A stretch of 64,000 nt of DNA, taken from Chloroflexi bacterium 54-19. Lineage in GTDB: Bacteria; Chloroflexota; Chloroflexia; Chloroheliales; Chloroheliaceae. Shown piece after piece: positions 43,440 to 51,831 of this stretch (the first letter of the stretch is position 1; each line of letters begins with the position of its first letter). Both the position numbers and the translations under genes were made by a program. The notes under the pieces are model-generated. The model worked only from the letters and a program-made list of their open reading frames with translations. It had not been told where the DNA came from and ran no database searches. The DNA is taken from NCBI GenBank assembly GCA_001898225.1, contig MKTJ01000085.1, positions 59,379 to 123,378 of the forward strand. The letters are read 5' to 3'.

Positions 43440-43755
43440 CTATAAAAAACAAACCTCATTCCGAAAAATCCAGGGTATGGCTATTGCTTTAGTTGTGTTT
43501 GGAACCCCTGGAAATACCCGGCAAAAGATAAGAGCCGGGTAGCTGGTAAAGAACTTTAAAAAGTATTACTATCCAAGCCAGGTCATAAATCAGCCTTCAA
43601 AGGTAATTATAACCGCAAATTGCTACCGGGTAGACCCCCCGGTTGTACTATAAATTAAAAAGTACCTGTTAAAAAGATAACCTAAAGTAAATTATAAAGT
43701 TTACCGGTCTGCCAAGATTGGTCCTGAAACCAGGTCCTAAAGAAAGAAAAGACCT
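43440..43755. other. Divergent spacer with hairpins between the hybrid kinase and the NTPase
   Basis: 316 bases without a gene. A perfect 8-bp hairpin, TACCCGGC with GCCGGGTA, lies at 43515-43541, and a short dyad CTACC-G-GGTAG lies at 43623-43633. The sequence is AT-rich from 43640 to the NTPase start, the probable promoter region. Confidence 0.4.
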
Positions 43756-45693
43756 ATGCCACTACAAAACATATCAACAAATGGGCCAGAAAATTCCGAA
43801 AAAGATTTGTCGCCCCTGGATTCAAAACCGGCCACCATCTCCGAAAAGCCGGGCCTGACTCGCAATATCCTTGACAAAGTGGGCCAGGGGGGCACGCTGG
43901 CCGGGAATGTAGCCGGGACCACCTTTCAAACCCTGGCAAACGCGGTTGGCTCGACCGGGCAGATAGCAGGGTTGGTTCTGGCCGGGAAACTTCACCGGGG
44001 CGAGGTGCCGAATTACGAACTGGCCGAACTGGCCGGGCTTTTTGGAAGCTGGCTTGAAAAACAAAAACGGGGTGAAGTTAGCACTTCGAGCTTGACGGTC
44101 GAAGGCTTGCCTGTCTTCCAGATAACTCTCAAGGAAAGTGGGTTCCTGGGGGGCACCTACCTCTTTATCTTCGCTGCTACCAACACCCCGCCCCTGGATG
44201 CTTATGCGCGGTCCCAGAAGACAGGCGCTAAAGATTTTTCAGGGATAGCCCTGGTCCTGCAAACCTGGGATGCGCGGCGTTTCAGCCTGGAAAAAGAATG
44301 GAGCTATTTTGTCTGGTGTGATAGCGCCCGGCTGGGCAAAGGTGGGGCCGCTGCCGATTATCTATCGGCCTGGCTGGTAGACCTGACCGGGCGGCAATTC
44401 GAAAAGCGCGACCTGCTAGAAGACGAGCCTCGTCATCGCGCCCCGGCCCACCCTGACGCCACCTTCACCGGGCGCGGGGAAATCCTGGATGTTATATCGC
44501 GGTCGCTTCTCTCGACCGACCTGGCCGGGCAGGGTTTGCCCTGGCTTTTTTCCCTTAGCAGCGTGGGTGGGGCCGGTAAAAGTTATCTTCTCAACTTAAT
44601 CCGCCAGACTTACGCGCCCCGCTTGCTATCGGTCCGGCTCGACCATCTCGATTACGGCGAGGCCAATAACGATTTGCTAAACCTGCTTGGGTTGGTAGCA
44701 GCCCGGTTTCGCCAGGCCGGTTGCCCGACGCCCGGTTTTGACAAATTGTACCGTCAGCTCACCCAGTCTGCCGATGAGGCTGAGAAAAAGCGTAAGAAAA
44801 TTGATTTCGCCCGGCAAGTCGGGCAGGTAGTGAGTGGGGCGACCGCCCGCAAGATTGCCCTGCAACTGAGCAAGACCTTTAACAAGTTCTGGTTCGTCAA
44901 GCACGTGCCGGGGATTATCGGGGTGGGGGCGTCGGTAATTGAAATTGGGCTCGGACTGTTCGGGCAACTGACTCAGGAGCAACAGGCCGAAATTGATACC
45001 CTCCTGGGCAGCCAACCGGTCCAGGACTTAACCCATACCCTTATCAAGGACGTTGCCAGGTTCGTAAACCAGCAGCAGGAAAAATATTATCTCTGGCGGC
45101 GGCCTTTACTCGTATTCGATACCTACGAGCAGGCCGGGCCGGTGATTGACCAGTGGCTGCGGACGGTCTTGCTGGCAAGCCCCGCCTTCCGGGTGCTGGA
45201 GCCGGTCGTGCTGGTGGCGGGGCGGTTCGAACTGCTCACCTACGACTCGCGCTGGTCGGAGTTCCAGGGAAGTCTGCGCAGTTTCCGGCTGCAACCCTTT
45301 AACTATAACGAAACCGCCGAATATCTCTATAAGCTGGGGATTACCGAACCACGGCGGGTCGCCAATTTGTATGAATTGACCGGGGGTTTACCGTTATTCC
45401 TGCACCTGGCGGCCAATCTCAACAGCGAAGCGACGATTATCAAGGTGCTGGCCGAGCGGTTGCTGGAAGAAGTTGACCCGGACTGGCGGGCCGGTTTCCT
45501 GGAAATGGCCGTGCCGGACGGCTTTAACCTCGAAACGGTTCGCAAGTACACCAACCCGAAATCCCAGGCCGAACCTTTTTTTGATGTGCTTCGGGCCGCC
45601 TCCTTCTCCGAATACCGGGGCGGAATGTGGCATTTCCTGGGGCCGGTCCGCCAGACTTTCTTGCGCTACCGCGAAATGAAGGGACACGCTTAA
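43756..45693 (+). CDS. Orphan STAND-like P-loop NTPase
   Basis: 645-residue protein of unknown role. An N-terminal region (1-225) is Gly-rich and hydrophobic at 43-80 and has no recognised fold. After a linker (PAHPDATFTGR, typical of the entry to NACHT/STAND ATPases), the P-loop reads SVGGAGKS around Lys275 and Walker B reads RPLLVFDTYE (449-458). A VLVAGRFE-like sensor follows, then GGLPLFLHLAA, the GxP motif of STAND NTPases. Between them lie a charged helical stretch (about 338-352) and a hydrophobic Gly-rich stretch (385-402). There is no TPR, WD40 or HTH tail, so no sensor or effector domain is obvious. Single gene, with a terminator hairpin at its stop codon. A defence or signalling role is possible but unproven. 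Confidence 0.75.
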   Translation: MPLQNISTNGPENSEKDLSPLDSKPATISEKPGLTRNILDKVGQGGTLAGNVAGTTFQTLANAVGSTGQIAGLVLAGKLHRGEVPNYELAELAGLFGSWLEKQKRGEVSTSSLTVEGLPVFQITLKESGFLGGTYLFIFAATNTPPLDAYARSQKTGAKDFSGIALVLQTWDARRFSLEKEWSYFVWCDSARLGKGGAAADYLSAWLVDLTGRQFEKRDLLEDEPRHRAPAHPDATFTGRGEILDVISRSLLSTDLAGQGLPWLFSLSSVGGAGKSYLLNLIRQTYAPRLLSVRLDHLDYGEANNDLLNLLGLVAARFRQAGCPTPGFDKLYRQLTQSADEAEKKRKKIDFARQVGQVVSGATARKIALQLSKTFNKFWFVKHVPGIIGVGASVIEIGLGLFGQLTQEQQAEIDTLLGSQPVQDLTHTLIKDVARFVNQQQEKYYLWRRPLLVFDTYEQAGPVIDQWLRTVLLASPAFRVLEPVVLVAGRFELLTYDSRWSEFQGSLRSFRLQPFNYNETAEYLYKLGITEPRRVANLYELTGGLPLFLHLAANLNSEATIIKVLAERLLEEVDPDWRAGFLEMAVPDGFNLETVRKYTNPKSQAEPFFDVLRAASFSEYRGGMWHFLGPVRQTFLRYREMKGHA

Positions 45694-45723
45694 TAAAATT
45701 TTCCAACTGGAAAATTTTATTAA
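45690..45723 (+). terminator. Hairpin at the stop of the NTPase gene
   Basis: A 15-bp perfect stem (TTAATAAAATTTTCC with its complement) around AACT overlaps the stop codon at 45691. AT-rich on both flanks. Confidence 0.6.
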
Positions 45724-45782
45724 GGTCAAACTGGTTTCCCACCTTCAAAGGTGGGTTGTCCGTGCAAGGGTAAATTAAAATT

Positions 45783-45822
45783 AAAAATCCCTCTACCCGG
45801 TTTCCAGGATAGAGGGATTTTT
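45783..45822. terminator. Bidirectional terminator between convergent genes
   Basis: AAAAATCCCTCTA (45783-45795) pairs with TAGAGGGATTTTT (45810-45822). T-runs occur on both strands. It sits between the NTPase and the dehydrogenase gene ends. Confidence 0.88.
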
Positions 45823-45823
45823 G

Positions 45824-47671
45824 TTAGTTGCCGTAGCTAATGCGGTAGACGGCTCCTGCCGTGTCGTCGCTGACGTAGAGCGCGCCGTCGGCTCCGACGA
45901 GCGGGAAGACCGTCCGGCCCCAGTAACTCTTTTTGTCGGAGTTAATCCAGCCGTTTGCGAAGGGGGTGACCCCTTTTTGGAGTTTGCCGGGCCGGGTCGA
46001 GACAAACCAGATGCCATCGCCAAAGACCTGGGGTGTCTCCGATGGGGCCGAGCCGTGGGTGACCACGAACAGGCCGCCCCGGTAGACTTCCGGGAACATG
46101 GTGGCGTTATAGAAGGTCAGGCCGAGCGGAGCGATATGGGCGTGCATGGTCAGGAGAGCCCGGTCCACCTGGTTGGCGCAGAAATCGGCCTTGCCCGCGC
46201 CGAATTGGGGGTCAGGTTGGGGAGGGTAAGTCCCCGCGCAGTAAGGCCAGCCGTAGTTGCCGCCGTCCCGTAAGGGAGTCAATTGTTCGGGCGGGAAATC
46301 GTCGCCCAGGCCGTTACGCCCGTTCACCCCGGCCCACAACAGGTTTGTTTTCGGATCGAAACCGAGCGCTACGGCGTTGCGCAACCCGGTGGCATAGGGC
46401 CGCCCCCCGGTCCCATCGGGGTTATACTGCCAGACCGAGGCCCGCAAGGGGTCGGTTTCGATACACGCATCGCAGGACGAGCCTATCTGGACATACATTT
46501 TGCCGTCCGGTCCAAAGACGATGGTGCGGGTGTTGTGCCCGTTGGCGACGCCGCTCTGGCCTTGTGGCAGGTTGTTTATGATGGTCTGGGCCGGGGCGCG
46601 GGGTGTCAGGTCACCTGCCACGTATGGGTAGCGAATGACCTTTGTTTCGAGGGCCACGTATAGATAGCCTCCATAAAAAGCGATGCCGTGGGGATAAGGA
46701 CTGAGACCACTGGCGTAGACCCGGATTTCGTCGGCGATGCCATCTTTATTGAGGTCACGCAGGATTTTAATGGTTCCAACGCCGCCGCCGCCGTTGAAGC
46801 GTTCGGTCACGAAAATATCACCGGTCGGAGCCAGGGCCATCAGGCGTGAGTCGGTCAGCCCGCCAGCAAAGACACTGATTTTGAAACCGGGCGGCAGGTT
46901 AATGTAACGGTCCTGCTGGAATGGCTGGGTGCGGTACTGGTTCGGCACCACCAGTTTGGTAGAGACGTTGTTTGGCAGGGGGTCGGGATACGCAAACCCA
47001 CCCACAATCTGGTTGCCCAGGAGACCCAACAAGACATCGTAAGGGGTGCCTTTATTCTCCGGGTGATATTCAAACCGGGCTCGCTCGAACCACTGGGTTG
47101 TATAAACCTGGCCGTTGGTGCTCATCTCCTGGAATTCTTCGGTGACGGGGTAGCCAAAGAGGGAGAGACCTCCATGGGCTTCCCAGTATTCTCTGAACGA
47201 GTTTGCCAGGGTGTGTCCGGTCTGAGGGAAATAGGAAAAACCGGGAGCGTGGGGGTCCGGCACGCTCTTGAAGGGCGGTTCGTTTTCCCTCCCGATGGTT
47301 AGCTGGCGCCCCAACAGCCCCAGCAAGACCTCGTACTGGGTGCCTTTGAATTCGGGGTGATACTCGAAACGGTTGCGCTCGAACCACTGCACGATATAGG
47401 TCTTCTGGTCGGCGGGATTGACTTCCAGGATTTCAGGGGTAATCGGGTAGCCGAACTGGGCCAGGCCGCCGTGGTTCTGCCAGTAACTCAGAAAATGATG
47501 CTCGTCCGAAAGAGTGAGGTTTGTTTCTTTGAAATAGATGGAGGTTTCGGCGCGGGCCGGGACGACCGGGCCGGCGACAACCCCGCAAATCAGGCTTGCC
47601 AGCAACAGCGCCAACCAGATTTGCCCCAGTCCATGGTGAGCGCCAGTCCTTTCTTGATAAAACTTTATCAA
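45824..47671 (-). CDS. Secreted sorbosone/glucose dehydrogenase-like propeller with two N-terminal repeats
   Basis: 615 residues. A hydrophobic signal segment (about 16-42, ending PARAET) implies export. Two tandem repeats follow (about 55-120 and 145-210), each with HGGLxxFGYP and FERxRFEYHPE, then VLLGLLG; this module is common in Chloroflexota secreted proteins. The rest (about 245-615) is a six-bladed propeller like PQQ-dependent soluble aldose or L-sorbosone dehydrogenases (LPPGFKISVFAGGL, GDIFVTERF, ANGHNTRTIVFGPDGKMYV, GGNYGWPYC). Cys pairs (SSCDACIE, YCAG, FCAN) fit an extracellular location. AAAGGA seven bases before TTG 47671 supports the start. PQQ use is inferred; no PQQ genes are present. 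Confidence 0.85.
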   Translation of the reverse strand: MIKFYQERTGAHHGLGQIWLALLLASLICGVVAGPVVPARAETSIYFKETNLTLSDEHHFLSYWQNHGGLAQFGYPITPEILEVNPADQKTYIVQWFERNRFEYHPEFKGTQYEVLLGLLGRQLTIGRENEPPFKSVPDPHAPGFSYFPQTGHTLANSFREYWEAHGGLSLFGYPVTEEFQEMSTNGQVYTTQWFERARFEYHPENKGTPYDVLLGLLGNQIVGGFAYPDPLPNNVSTKLVVPNQYRTQPFQQDRYINLPPGFKISVFAGGLTDSRLMALAPTGDIFVTERFNGGGGVGTIKILRDLNKDGIADEIRVYASGLSPYPHGIAFYGGYLYVALETKVIRYPYVAGDLTPRAPAQTIINNLPQGQSGVANGHNTRTIVFGPDGKMYVQIGSSCDACIETDPLRASVWQYNPDGTGGRPYATGLRNAVALGFDPKTNLLWAGVNGRNGLGDDFPPEQLTPLRDGGNYGWPYCAGTYPPQPDPQFGAGKADFCANQVDRALLTMHAHIAPLGLTFYNATMFPEVYRGGLFVVTHGSAPSETPQVFGDGIWFVSTRPGKLQKGVTPFANGWINSDKKSYWGRTVFPLVGADGALYVSDDTAGAVYRISYGN

Positions 47672-47893
47672 AGCCTTGTCCTTTACTTTTTACTCGATTG
47701 AGATTTCAACCTGTTTAAGTTTTTAACCAGCGAGGCCGGATATACCTGTCTGGCGGGCAGGAAATAGGCAGACCAAAACTGTGCCAGACCGCTAAATAAA
47801 TAAACGGTTAGGGGCACTAAAAGTTCTGGGTCCAGGACAGGTAAATGGAAAAAATAACCGGTTAAGCTACCCCGGCATTTTTGCAAACCAACC

Positions 47894-48415
47894 TTAAAAA
47901 TCGGCCATGCCCAGCCTGTTAACCCGGTGTGGGTTACCATTTAGATTATCTTGTTTGGTAATGGCCGCGAGATGGGTTGTAGCGAAAGGGTGTTCGCCTT
48001 CCTCGCTACCGTCTGTATTGAGGACAATCCAACCGCTCCGGCCTTCCTGTTTGAAGGTCCAGGGTTCGGAAGTTGTCACATCTTCCAGGAAAAGCAAGCT
48101 GGCAAATTTCGACTCCATTTTCCTGGCTAGAAAGTCCTCGGATAAAGCCAGTTCAGCCCGGTATTTTGTCGTAAGGTCTTCAATCTGTTGAGGGGTTAAA
48201 TTTTCAAACTCTTCCACCTGAGCAACCCTGGCGTAACCCAACACCGGGCCGCCGCTAAGTTTGAAATAAACTTTATCTCCGGCGGTTATCTGGCCGAAAG
48301 GGGGACTTTTGACCCGGCTAAACCGCGATTCGATGGTTTTTTCACCTGCAAAGATTTTATCCAGAAGGCTCCTATGACTCATGATAGCAATATGGCTCGT
48401 CATTGTAGTATCCAT
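47894..48415 (-). CDS. ASCH-like domain protein
   Basis: 173 residues. The N-terminal part, IAIMSHRSLLDKIFAGEKTI followed by ESRFSRVKSPPFGQ, then GDKVYFKLSGGPVLGYARV, matches the ASCH/PUA-like fold that binds RNA or modified nucleosides. The remainder is unrecognised, with WTFKQEGRSGWIVLN resembling the final strand of an EVE/ASCH domain. Two start codons are possible: ATG 48415 has AAGG only one base before it, and ATG 48403 has GGA seven bases before it. I keep the longer frame. Lone gene between the dehydrogenase and the deacetylase-family gene. An RNA-related role is inferred from the fold. Confidence 0.75.
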   Translation of the reverse strand: MDTTMTSHIAIMSHRSLLDKIFAGEKTIESRFSRVKSPPFGQITAGDKVYFKLSGGPVLGYARVAQVEEFENLTPQQIEDLTTKYRAELALSEDFLARKMESKFASLLFLEDVTTSEPWTFKQEGRSGWIVLNTDGSEEGEHPFATTHLAAITKQDNLNGNPHRVNRLGMADF

Positions 48416-48495
48416 ACCTTAACTTGGGGGACTGAATATTATGAGTTTAACTAAGAAAGATACGGGAAACCATCGCACCAAAGAAAGTGTTTTAA

Positions 48496-49635
48496 TTATA
48501 GCATCTGTTTAATTACTTGCAATAGCCGGGTTACCTCGTTTACCGCCTCTGGAACGGGCTCCGGTATTTTGGGTGGGTCGTCGTAGAGGTCGGAATAGCG
48601 TGGGCCGAGTTGAGCGCGTTTTCCGCTCAGGTTTGCCAGCAAAATCCCCCAGCACCGCGCGACCATGTCCGGTTCGTAGCCGCCTCCGCCCACGACCAGC
48701 AACCGCCCTTCACACAATTGGTGGGCCAGTTCGTGGACTCCTTCGGATATTTGCTCGTAGGCCCGCGTGGAGATTTTAAGGCCAGTCATGCGGTCCATAA
48801 AATGAGCGTCGGTGCCGTATTGCAGGATAATCGCCTGGGGCCGGTAAGCCTCGATTTGCTCGAAGGCAATTTCCAGTAAGGGCAAGTATTCTTCGTCGGT
48901 GGAAAAGCGGGGTAACGGCAAATTGACGGTATACCCCCAACCTGGTCCACTTCCTCGTTCGCCGAGCGCCCCGGTCTTTGGGAAAAAGCGCCCATCGTAA
49001 TGGTGGATGGAAACCTTCAGGACTTGTTCCTGGTAGAGCAAGCTCTGGGTGCCGTCGCCGTGGTGGCCGTCCACGTCCAGGATAGCAATCCGTTCATAGC
49101 CAAAGTTTTTTTGCCAGTATCGGACTGCCGCGACAATATCGTTAAAGATGCAAAAGCCCGATACCCGGTCGTAGTGGGCGTGATGCAGACCCCCGGCCCC
49201 GTGAAAGACGTGGTTGGCGTGGCCTCTCCCAATCAGTTCGGCCCCGACTAGGGTGCCGCCCACCGCCAGGGCCGCCCGACGGTAGACGCCCGGCCAGGCC
49301 GGGGTATCGTTGCGGTCGAACATGCCGGTCCCCTGGGCATCCATCTCTTTGACGTGCCGGACATGTTCGGGGCTGTGGACCATTAAAAGCTCGGCCTCGC
49401 TGGCCTCGCGGCTGGAAACCACCGGCAGAAAAGGTTCGTCCAGGTCAGGCCGGAAGGAAACAGGGTTGTAAGGGATTGGGTGGTCGGGCGAACCGGGCCG
49501 GATAAAGCCCAGTTCGGCAAATTTGTCGGTGCCCAGTCGGTAGCGGCCCCAACTCCGGTCTATGCGGGAAAAGCCCCGGCCATCGTACATCGGGTGATAA
49601 ATAACGGCGGTCGTACAGTTTTCAGGTGATGCCAA
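48496..49635 (-). CDS. Histone-deacetylase-family (AcuC/HdaH-like) amidohydrolase
   Basis: Zn-dependent deacetylase family, 379 residues. Active-site residues look complete: the His pair in GGLHHAHYD, the metal ligands in LDVDGHHGDGT and in YGTDAHFMD, and the active-site Tyr region VVGGGGYEP. Substrates in bacteria are acetyl-lysine proteins (AcuC acts on acetyl-CoA synthetase), acetylpolyamines or other acyl amides; which applies cannot be told. The frame begins with TTG 49635 with no convincing SD. A start downstream of TAVIYHPMYDGR would remove conserved N-terminal sequence, so a start near 49635 is needed. Flanked by the ASCH gene and oligoendopeptidase F, both on the same strand. Confidence 0.9.
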   Translation of the reverse strand: MASPENCTTAVIYHPMYDGRGFSRIDRSWGRYRLGTDKFAELGFIRPGSPDHPIPYNPVSFRPDLDEPFLPVVSSREASEAELLMVHSPEHVRHVKEMDAQGTGMFDRNDTPAWPGVYRRAALAVGGTLVGAELIGRGHANHVFHGAGGLHHAHYDRVSGFCIFNDIVAAVRYWQKNFGYERIAILDVDGHHGDGTQSLLYQEQVLKVSIHHYDGRFFPKTGALGERGSGPGWGYTVNLPLPRFSTDEEYLPLLEIAFEQIEAYRPQAIILQYGTDAHFMDRMTGLKISTRAYEQISEGVHELAHQLCEGRLLVVGGGGYEPDMVARCWGILLANLSGKRAQLGPRYSDLYDDPPKIPEPVPEAVNEVTRLLQVIKQML

Positions 49636-49712
49636 GCCAGTTTTGCTTTCTAGAAAATACCAACCTTAGTTATAAAGTCTTTTCTTATGAGATTTCTCTA
49701 TTATTTAAACAT

Positions 49713-49748
49713 GAAAGACGGCCCGGAAAACGAAATTATCCGGGCCGT
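49713..49748 (-). terminator. Terminator of the pepF gene
   Basis: ACGGCCCGG (49718-49726) pairs with CCGGGCCGT (49740-49748). On the minus strand CTTTC follows. It lies just after the pepF stop at 49763. Confidence 0.75.
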
Positions 49749-49762
49749 TCGGCTGCCGCCGG

Positions 49763-51565
49763 TTAGGCGGTAAGCTGCTCCATTTCGTCGAGCAATTCGC
49801 CAAAATAGTCAATGGCCTGCTGGACCGGTTGGGGCGTGGTCATATCCACCCCGGCGTTATACAGGAGGTTGGTCGGGTAGTCCGAGCCGCCGGTAGTCAG
49901 AAAATGGCGATAACGCTGCCGGGCTGGTTCACCTTCCTGGATAATCTGGCGGGAGAGCGCGGTCGCCGCCGAAATACCCGTGGCGTACTGATAGACATAG
50001 AAAGCGTTGTAGAAGTGCGGAATCCGCATCCACTCGGTGGCTATCCGGCGGTCGTACAGGACTTCCGGCCCGTAATAGCGGCTGTTAAGCTCGAAGAACA
50101 GGTCGTTGAGTACATCTGGCGTCAGGGCTTGCCCGGCCTCGGCCCGGTTGTGCGCTTCCAGTTCAAACTCGGCAAACATAGTCTGGCGGAACAGGGTGCC
50201 CCGGAATTTTTCCAGCTCATTGTTAATCAGGTAAGTCCTGATTTCTTTGTCGGTAGTCCGGTCCAGGAGGTAGTGGGTCAAAAGGGCCTCGTTGGTAGTG
50301 CTGGCGACCTCCGCCACAAAGATGCTGTAGTTGGCATAGACAAAAGGCTGGGTCCGGTTGGTATACAGGCTGTGCAACGAGTGGCCGAGTTCGTGGGCCA
50401 GGGTAAACATGTTGTCCAGGTTATCCTGGTAGTTCAGCAAAATATAGGGCTGGGAGGTGTAAGAACCGGAACTATAGGCTCCGCTGGTCTTGCCGACATT
50501 CTCGTAAACATCAATCCAGCGCGATTTGATGCCTTTATCTACCTCGGCCACATAGTCGTCACCCAGGATTTGGAGGGCTTTGAGGACCGTTTCGACCGAT
50601 TCCTGGTAGGGAATCTTCTTTTTGGCGTTAGGAATCAGCGGGGTGTACAAGTCGTACATTTGCAGGTCGTTCAGACCCAAAAGCTTTTTGCGCAACCGGA
50701 TATAGCGGTGCAGCACCGGCAAATTCCGGTTGACCGTCTCGACCAGGGTCGAATAGACCTCCTGGGGGATATTCTCCGGGCTCATGGCCGCGTCAAGCGA
50801 ACTTTTGTAGTTGTGGGCCTGGGCGTAAAAGATGTCTTTCTTGACCGAGGCGGCGTAGGTAGCCCCTATGGTGTTGCTGTATTTGCCAAAGGTGTCGTAG
50901 AAAGCCTCAAAAGCGTCCTTGCGGACCCGCCGGTTGGAGCTTTCCAAAAATTCGATGTAGCGGCCTTTGGTCAGCTCGACCGGGTCGCCATCCTCGTCAA
51001 TGATAGTCGGGAATTTCAGGTCGGCGTTGGAGAGCATCCCGTAAATATTGCTCGGTCCCTGGGAGAGTTCGAGGGTCTGGGCGAGGATTTCCTCGATTTC
51101 CGCCGAGCGGACGTGTTCGCGCTCCCGGCGCAACTGGTCAATATACTGGCGGTAAACTTGAAGTCCCGGTTCGCCATCCAGTAATTCGGTCAGTTTTTCG
51201 TCAGGGAGGGCCAGGATTTCGGGTGTGATAAAGGATGCCACCATCGAAAGTTGCGACCACAGGCCAATAGCGCGGTCAGTCAGGGCCTGGTATTCGGGAT
51301 TGGTATTGTCCTCGTCTTTGCGCATGTTGGCATAGACTATCAACTGTTCGAGTTTGACGCCAAGTTCATCCTGCATTTTGAGGGCGCCCAGGAGCGTTTT
51401 GGGCGAATCACCGAGATGGTCTTTATAGGCTTCGAGACCGGGCAGGCGTTCGCCGACCAATTCGAAATCTTTTTCCCAGAGCGAATTGTCGCTGTACATG
51501 CTTTCGAGGTTCCAGGTATATTCCAGGGCGATTTCACTTCTGCGGGGTAGGGTTGCAGTGGCCAT
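49763..51565 (-). CDS. pepF: Oligoendopeptidase F (M3 metallopeptidase)
   Basis: Cytoplasmic zinc peptidase that cuts short peptides, 600 residues, normal for PepF. The N-terminal helical part shows TWNLESMYSDNSLWEKDFE and ALTDRAIGLWSQLS. The middle has NYKSSLDAAMSPENIP and MYDLYTPLIP. The zinc motif is H391-E-L-G-H395 in FTLAHELGHSLHSL, with the third ligand expected in IFVAEVASTTNEAL. The C-terminus has ATGISAATALSRQI and FLTTGGSDYP, both typical of PepF. ATG 51565 has AAAGAGA upstream. Single gene with its own terminator. Confidence 0.96.
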   Translation of the reverse strand: MATATLPRRSEIALEYTWNLESMYSDNSLWEKDFELVGERLPGLEAYKDHLGDSPKTLLGALKMQDELGVKLEQLIVYANMRKDEDNTNPEYQALTDRAIGLWSQLSMVASFITPEILALPDEKLTELLDGEPGLQVYRQYIDQLRREREHVRSAEIEEILAQTLELSQGPSNIYGMLSNADLKFPTIIDEDGDPVELTKGRYIEFLESSNRRVRKDAFEAFYDTFGKYSNTIGATYAASVKKDIFYAQAHNYKSSLDAAMSPENIPQEVYSTLVETVNRNLPVLHRYIRLRKKLLGLNDLQMYDLYTPLIPNAKKKIPYQESVETVLKALQILGDDYVAEVDKGIKSRWIDVYENVGKTSGAYSSGSYTSQPYILLNYQDNLDNMFTLAHELGHSLHSLYTNRTQPFVYANYSIFVAEVASTTNEALLTHYLLDRTTDKEIRTYLINNELEKFRGTLFRQTMFAEFELEAHNRAEAGQALTPDVLNDLFFELNSRYYGPEVLYDRRIATEWMRIPHFYNAFYVYQYATGISAATALSRQIIQEGEPARQRYRHFLTTGGSDYPTNLLYNAGVDMTTPQPVQQAIDYFGELLDEMEQLTA

Positions 51566-51786
51566 AAATTCTCTTTCGTTTCGTTTTTACTGCGCGGCTT
51601 GCCTCTGGAAGGCAACAGGGCAGGAATTTAGCACCAGTCAAAGAAAAGACCAGTCGCTTTATTTTACTCCTACGTTAACACCAGTCAAAGGAAGACCAGT
51701 TTGTCTATTTTACTACTTAATGCGAGATTTTGTATTAGAAAAGTTAGGATTGGTTTAAGAATTGAATAAGAATAAATTAATTTGTG

Positions 51787-51818
51787 TAAAGAAAAGGACC
51801 GCCTGGTTGGGCGGCCCT
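51787..51818 (-). terminator. Terminator of the 655-residue unknown gene
   Basis: GGACCGCC (51796-51803) pairs with GGCGGCCC with one mismatch. On the minus strand the stem is followed by TTTTC. It lies just after the stop at 51832. Confidence 0.7.
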
Positions 51819-51831
51819 TCATATTTTACTC

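Noticed and set aside
47683-47940. 85-codon minus-strand frame downstream of the ASCH gene
   Set aside because: It overlaps the ASCH gene end by 47 bases, has no clear SD and no recognisable pattern. Left out, though a real small protein cannot be fully excluded.
49829-51184. Open frame of 451 codons on the plus strand
   Set aside because: It lies fully inside pepF on the opposite strand. The long frame comes from codon bias; its product has no family features and no SD.
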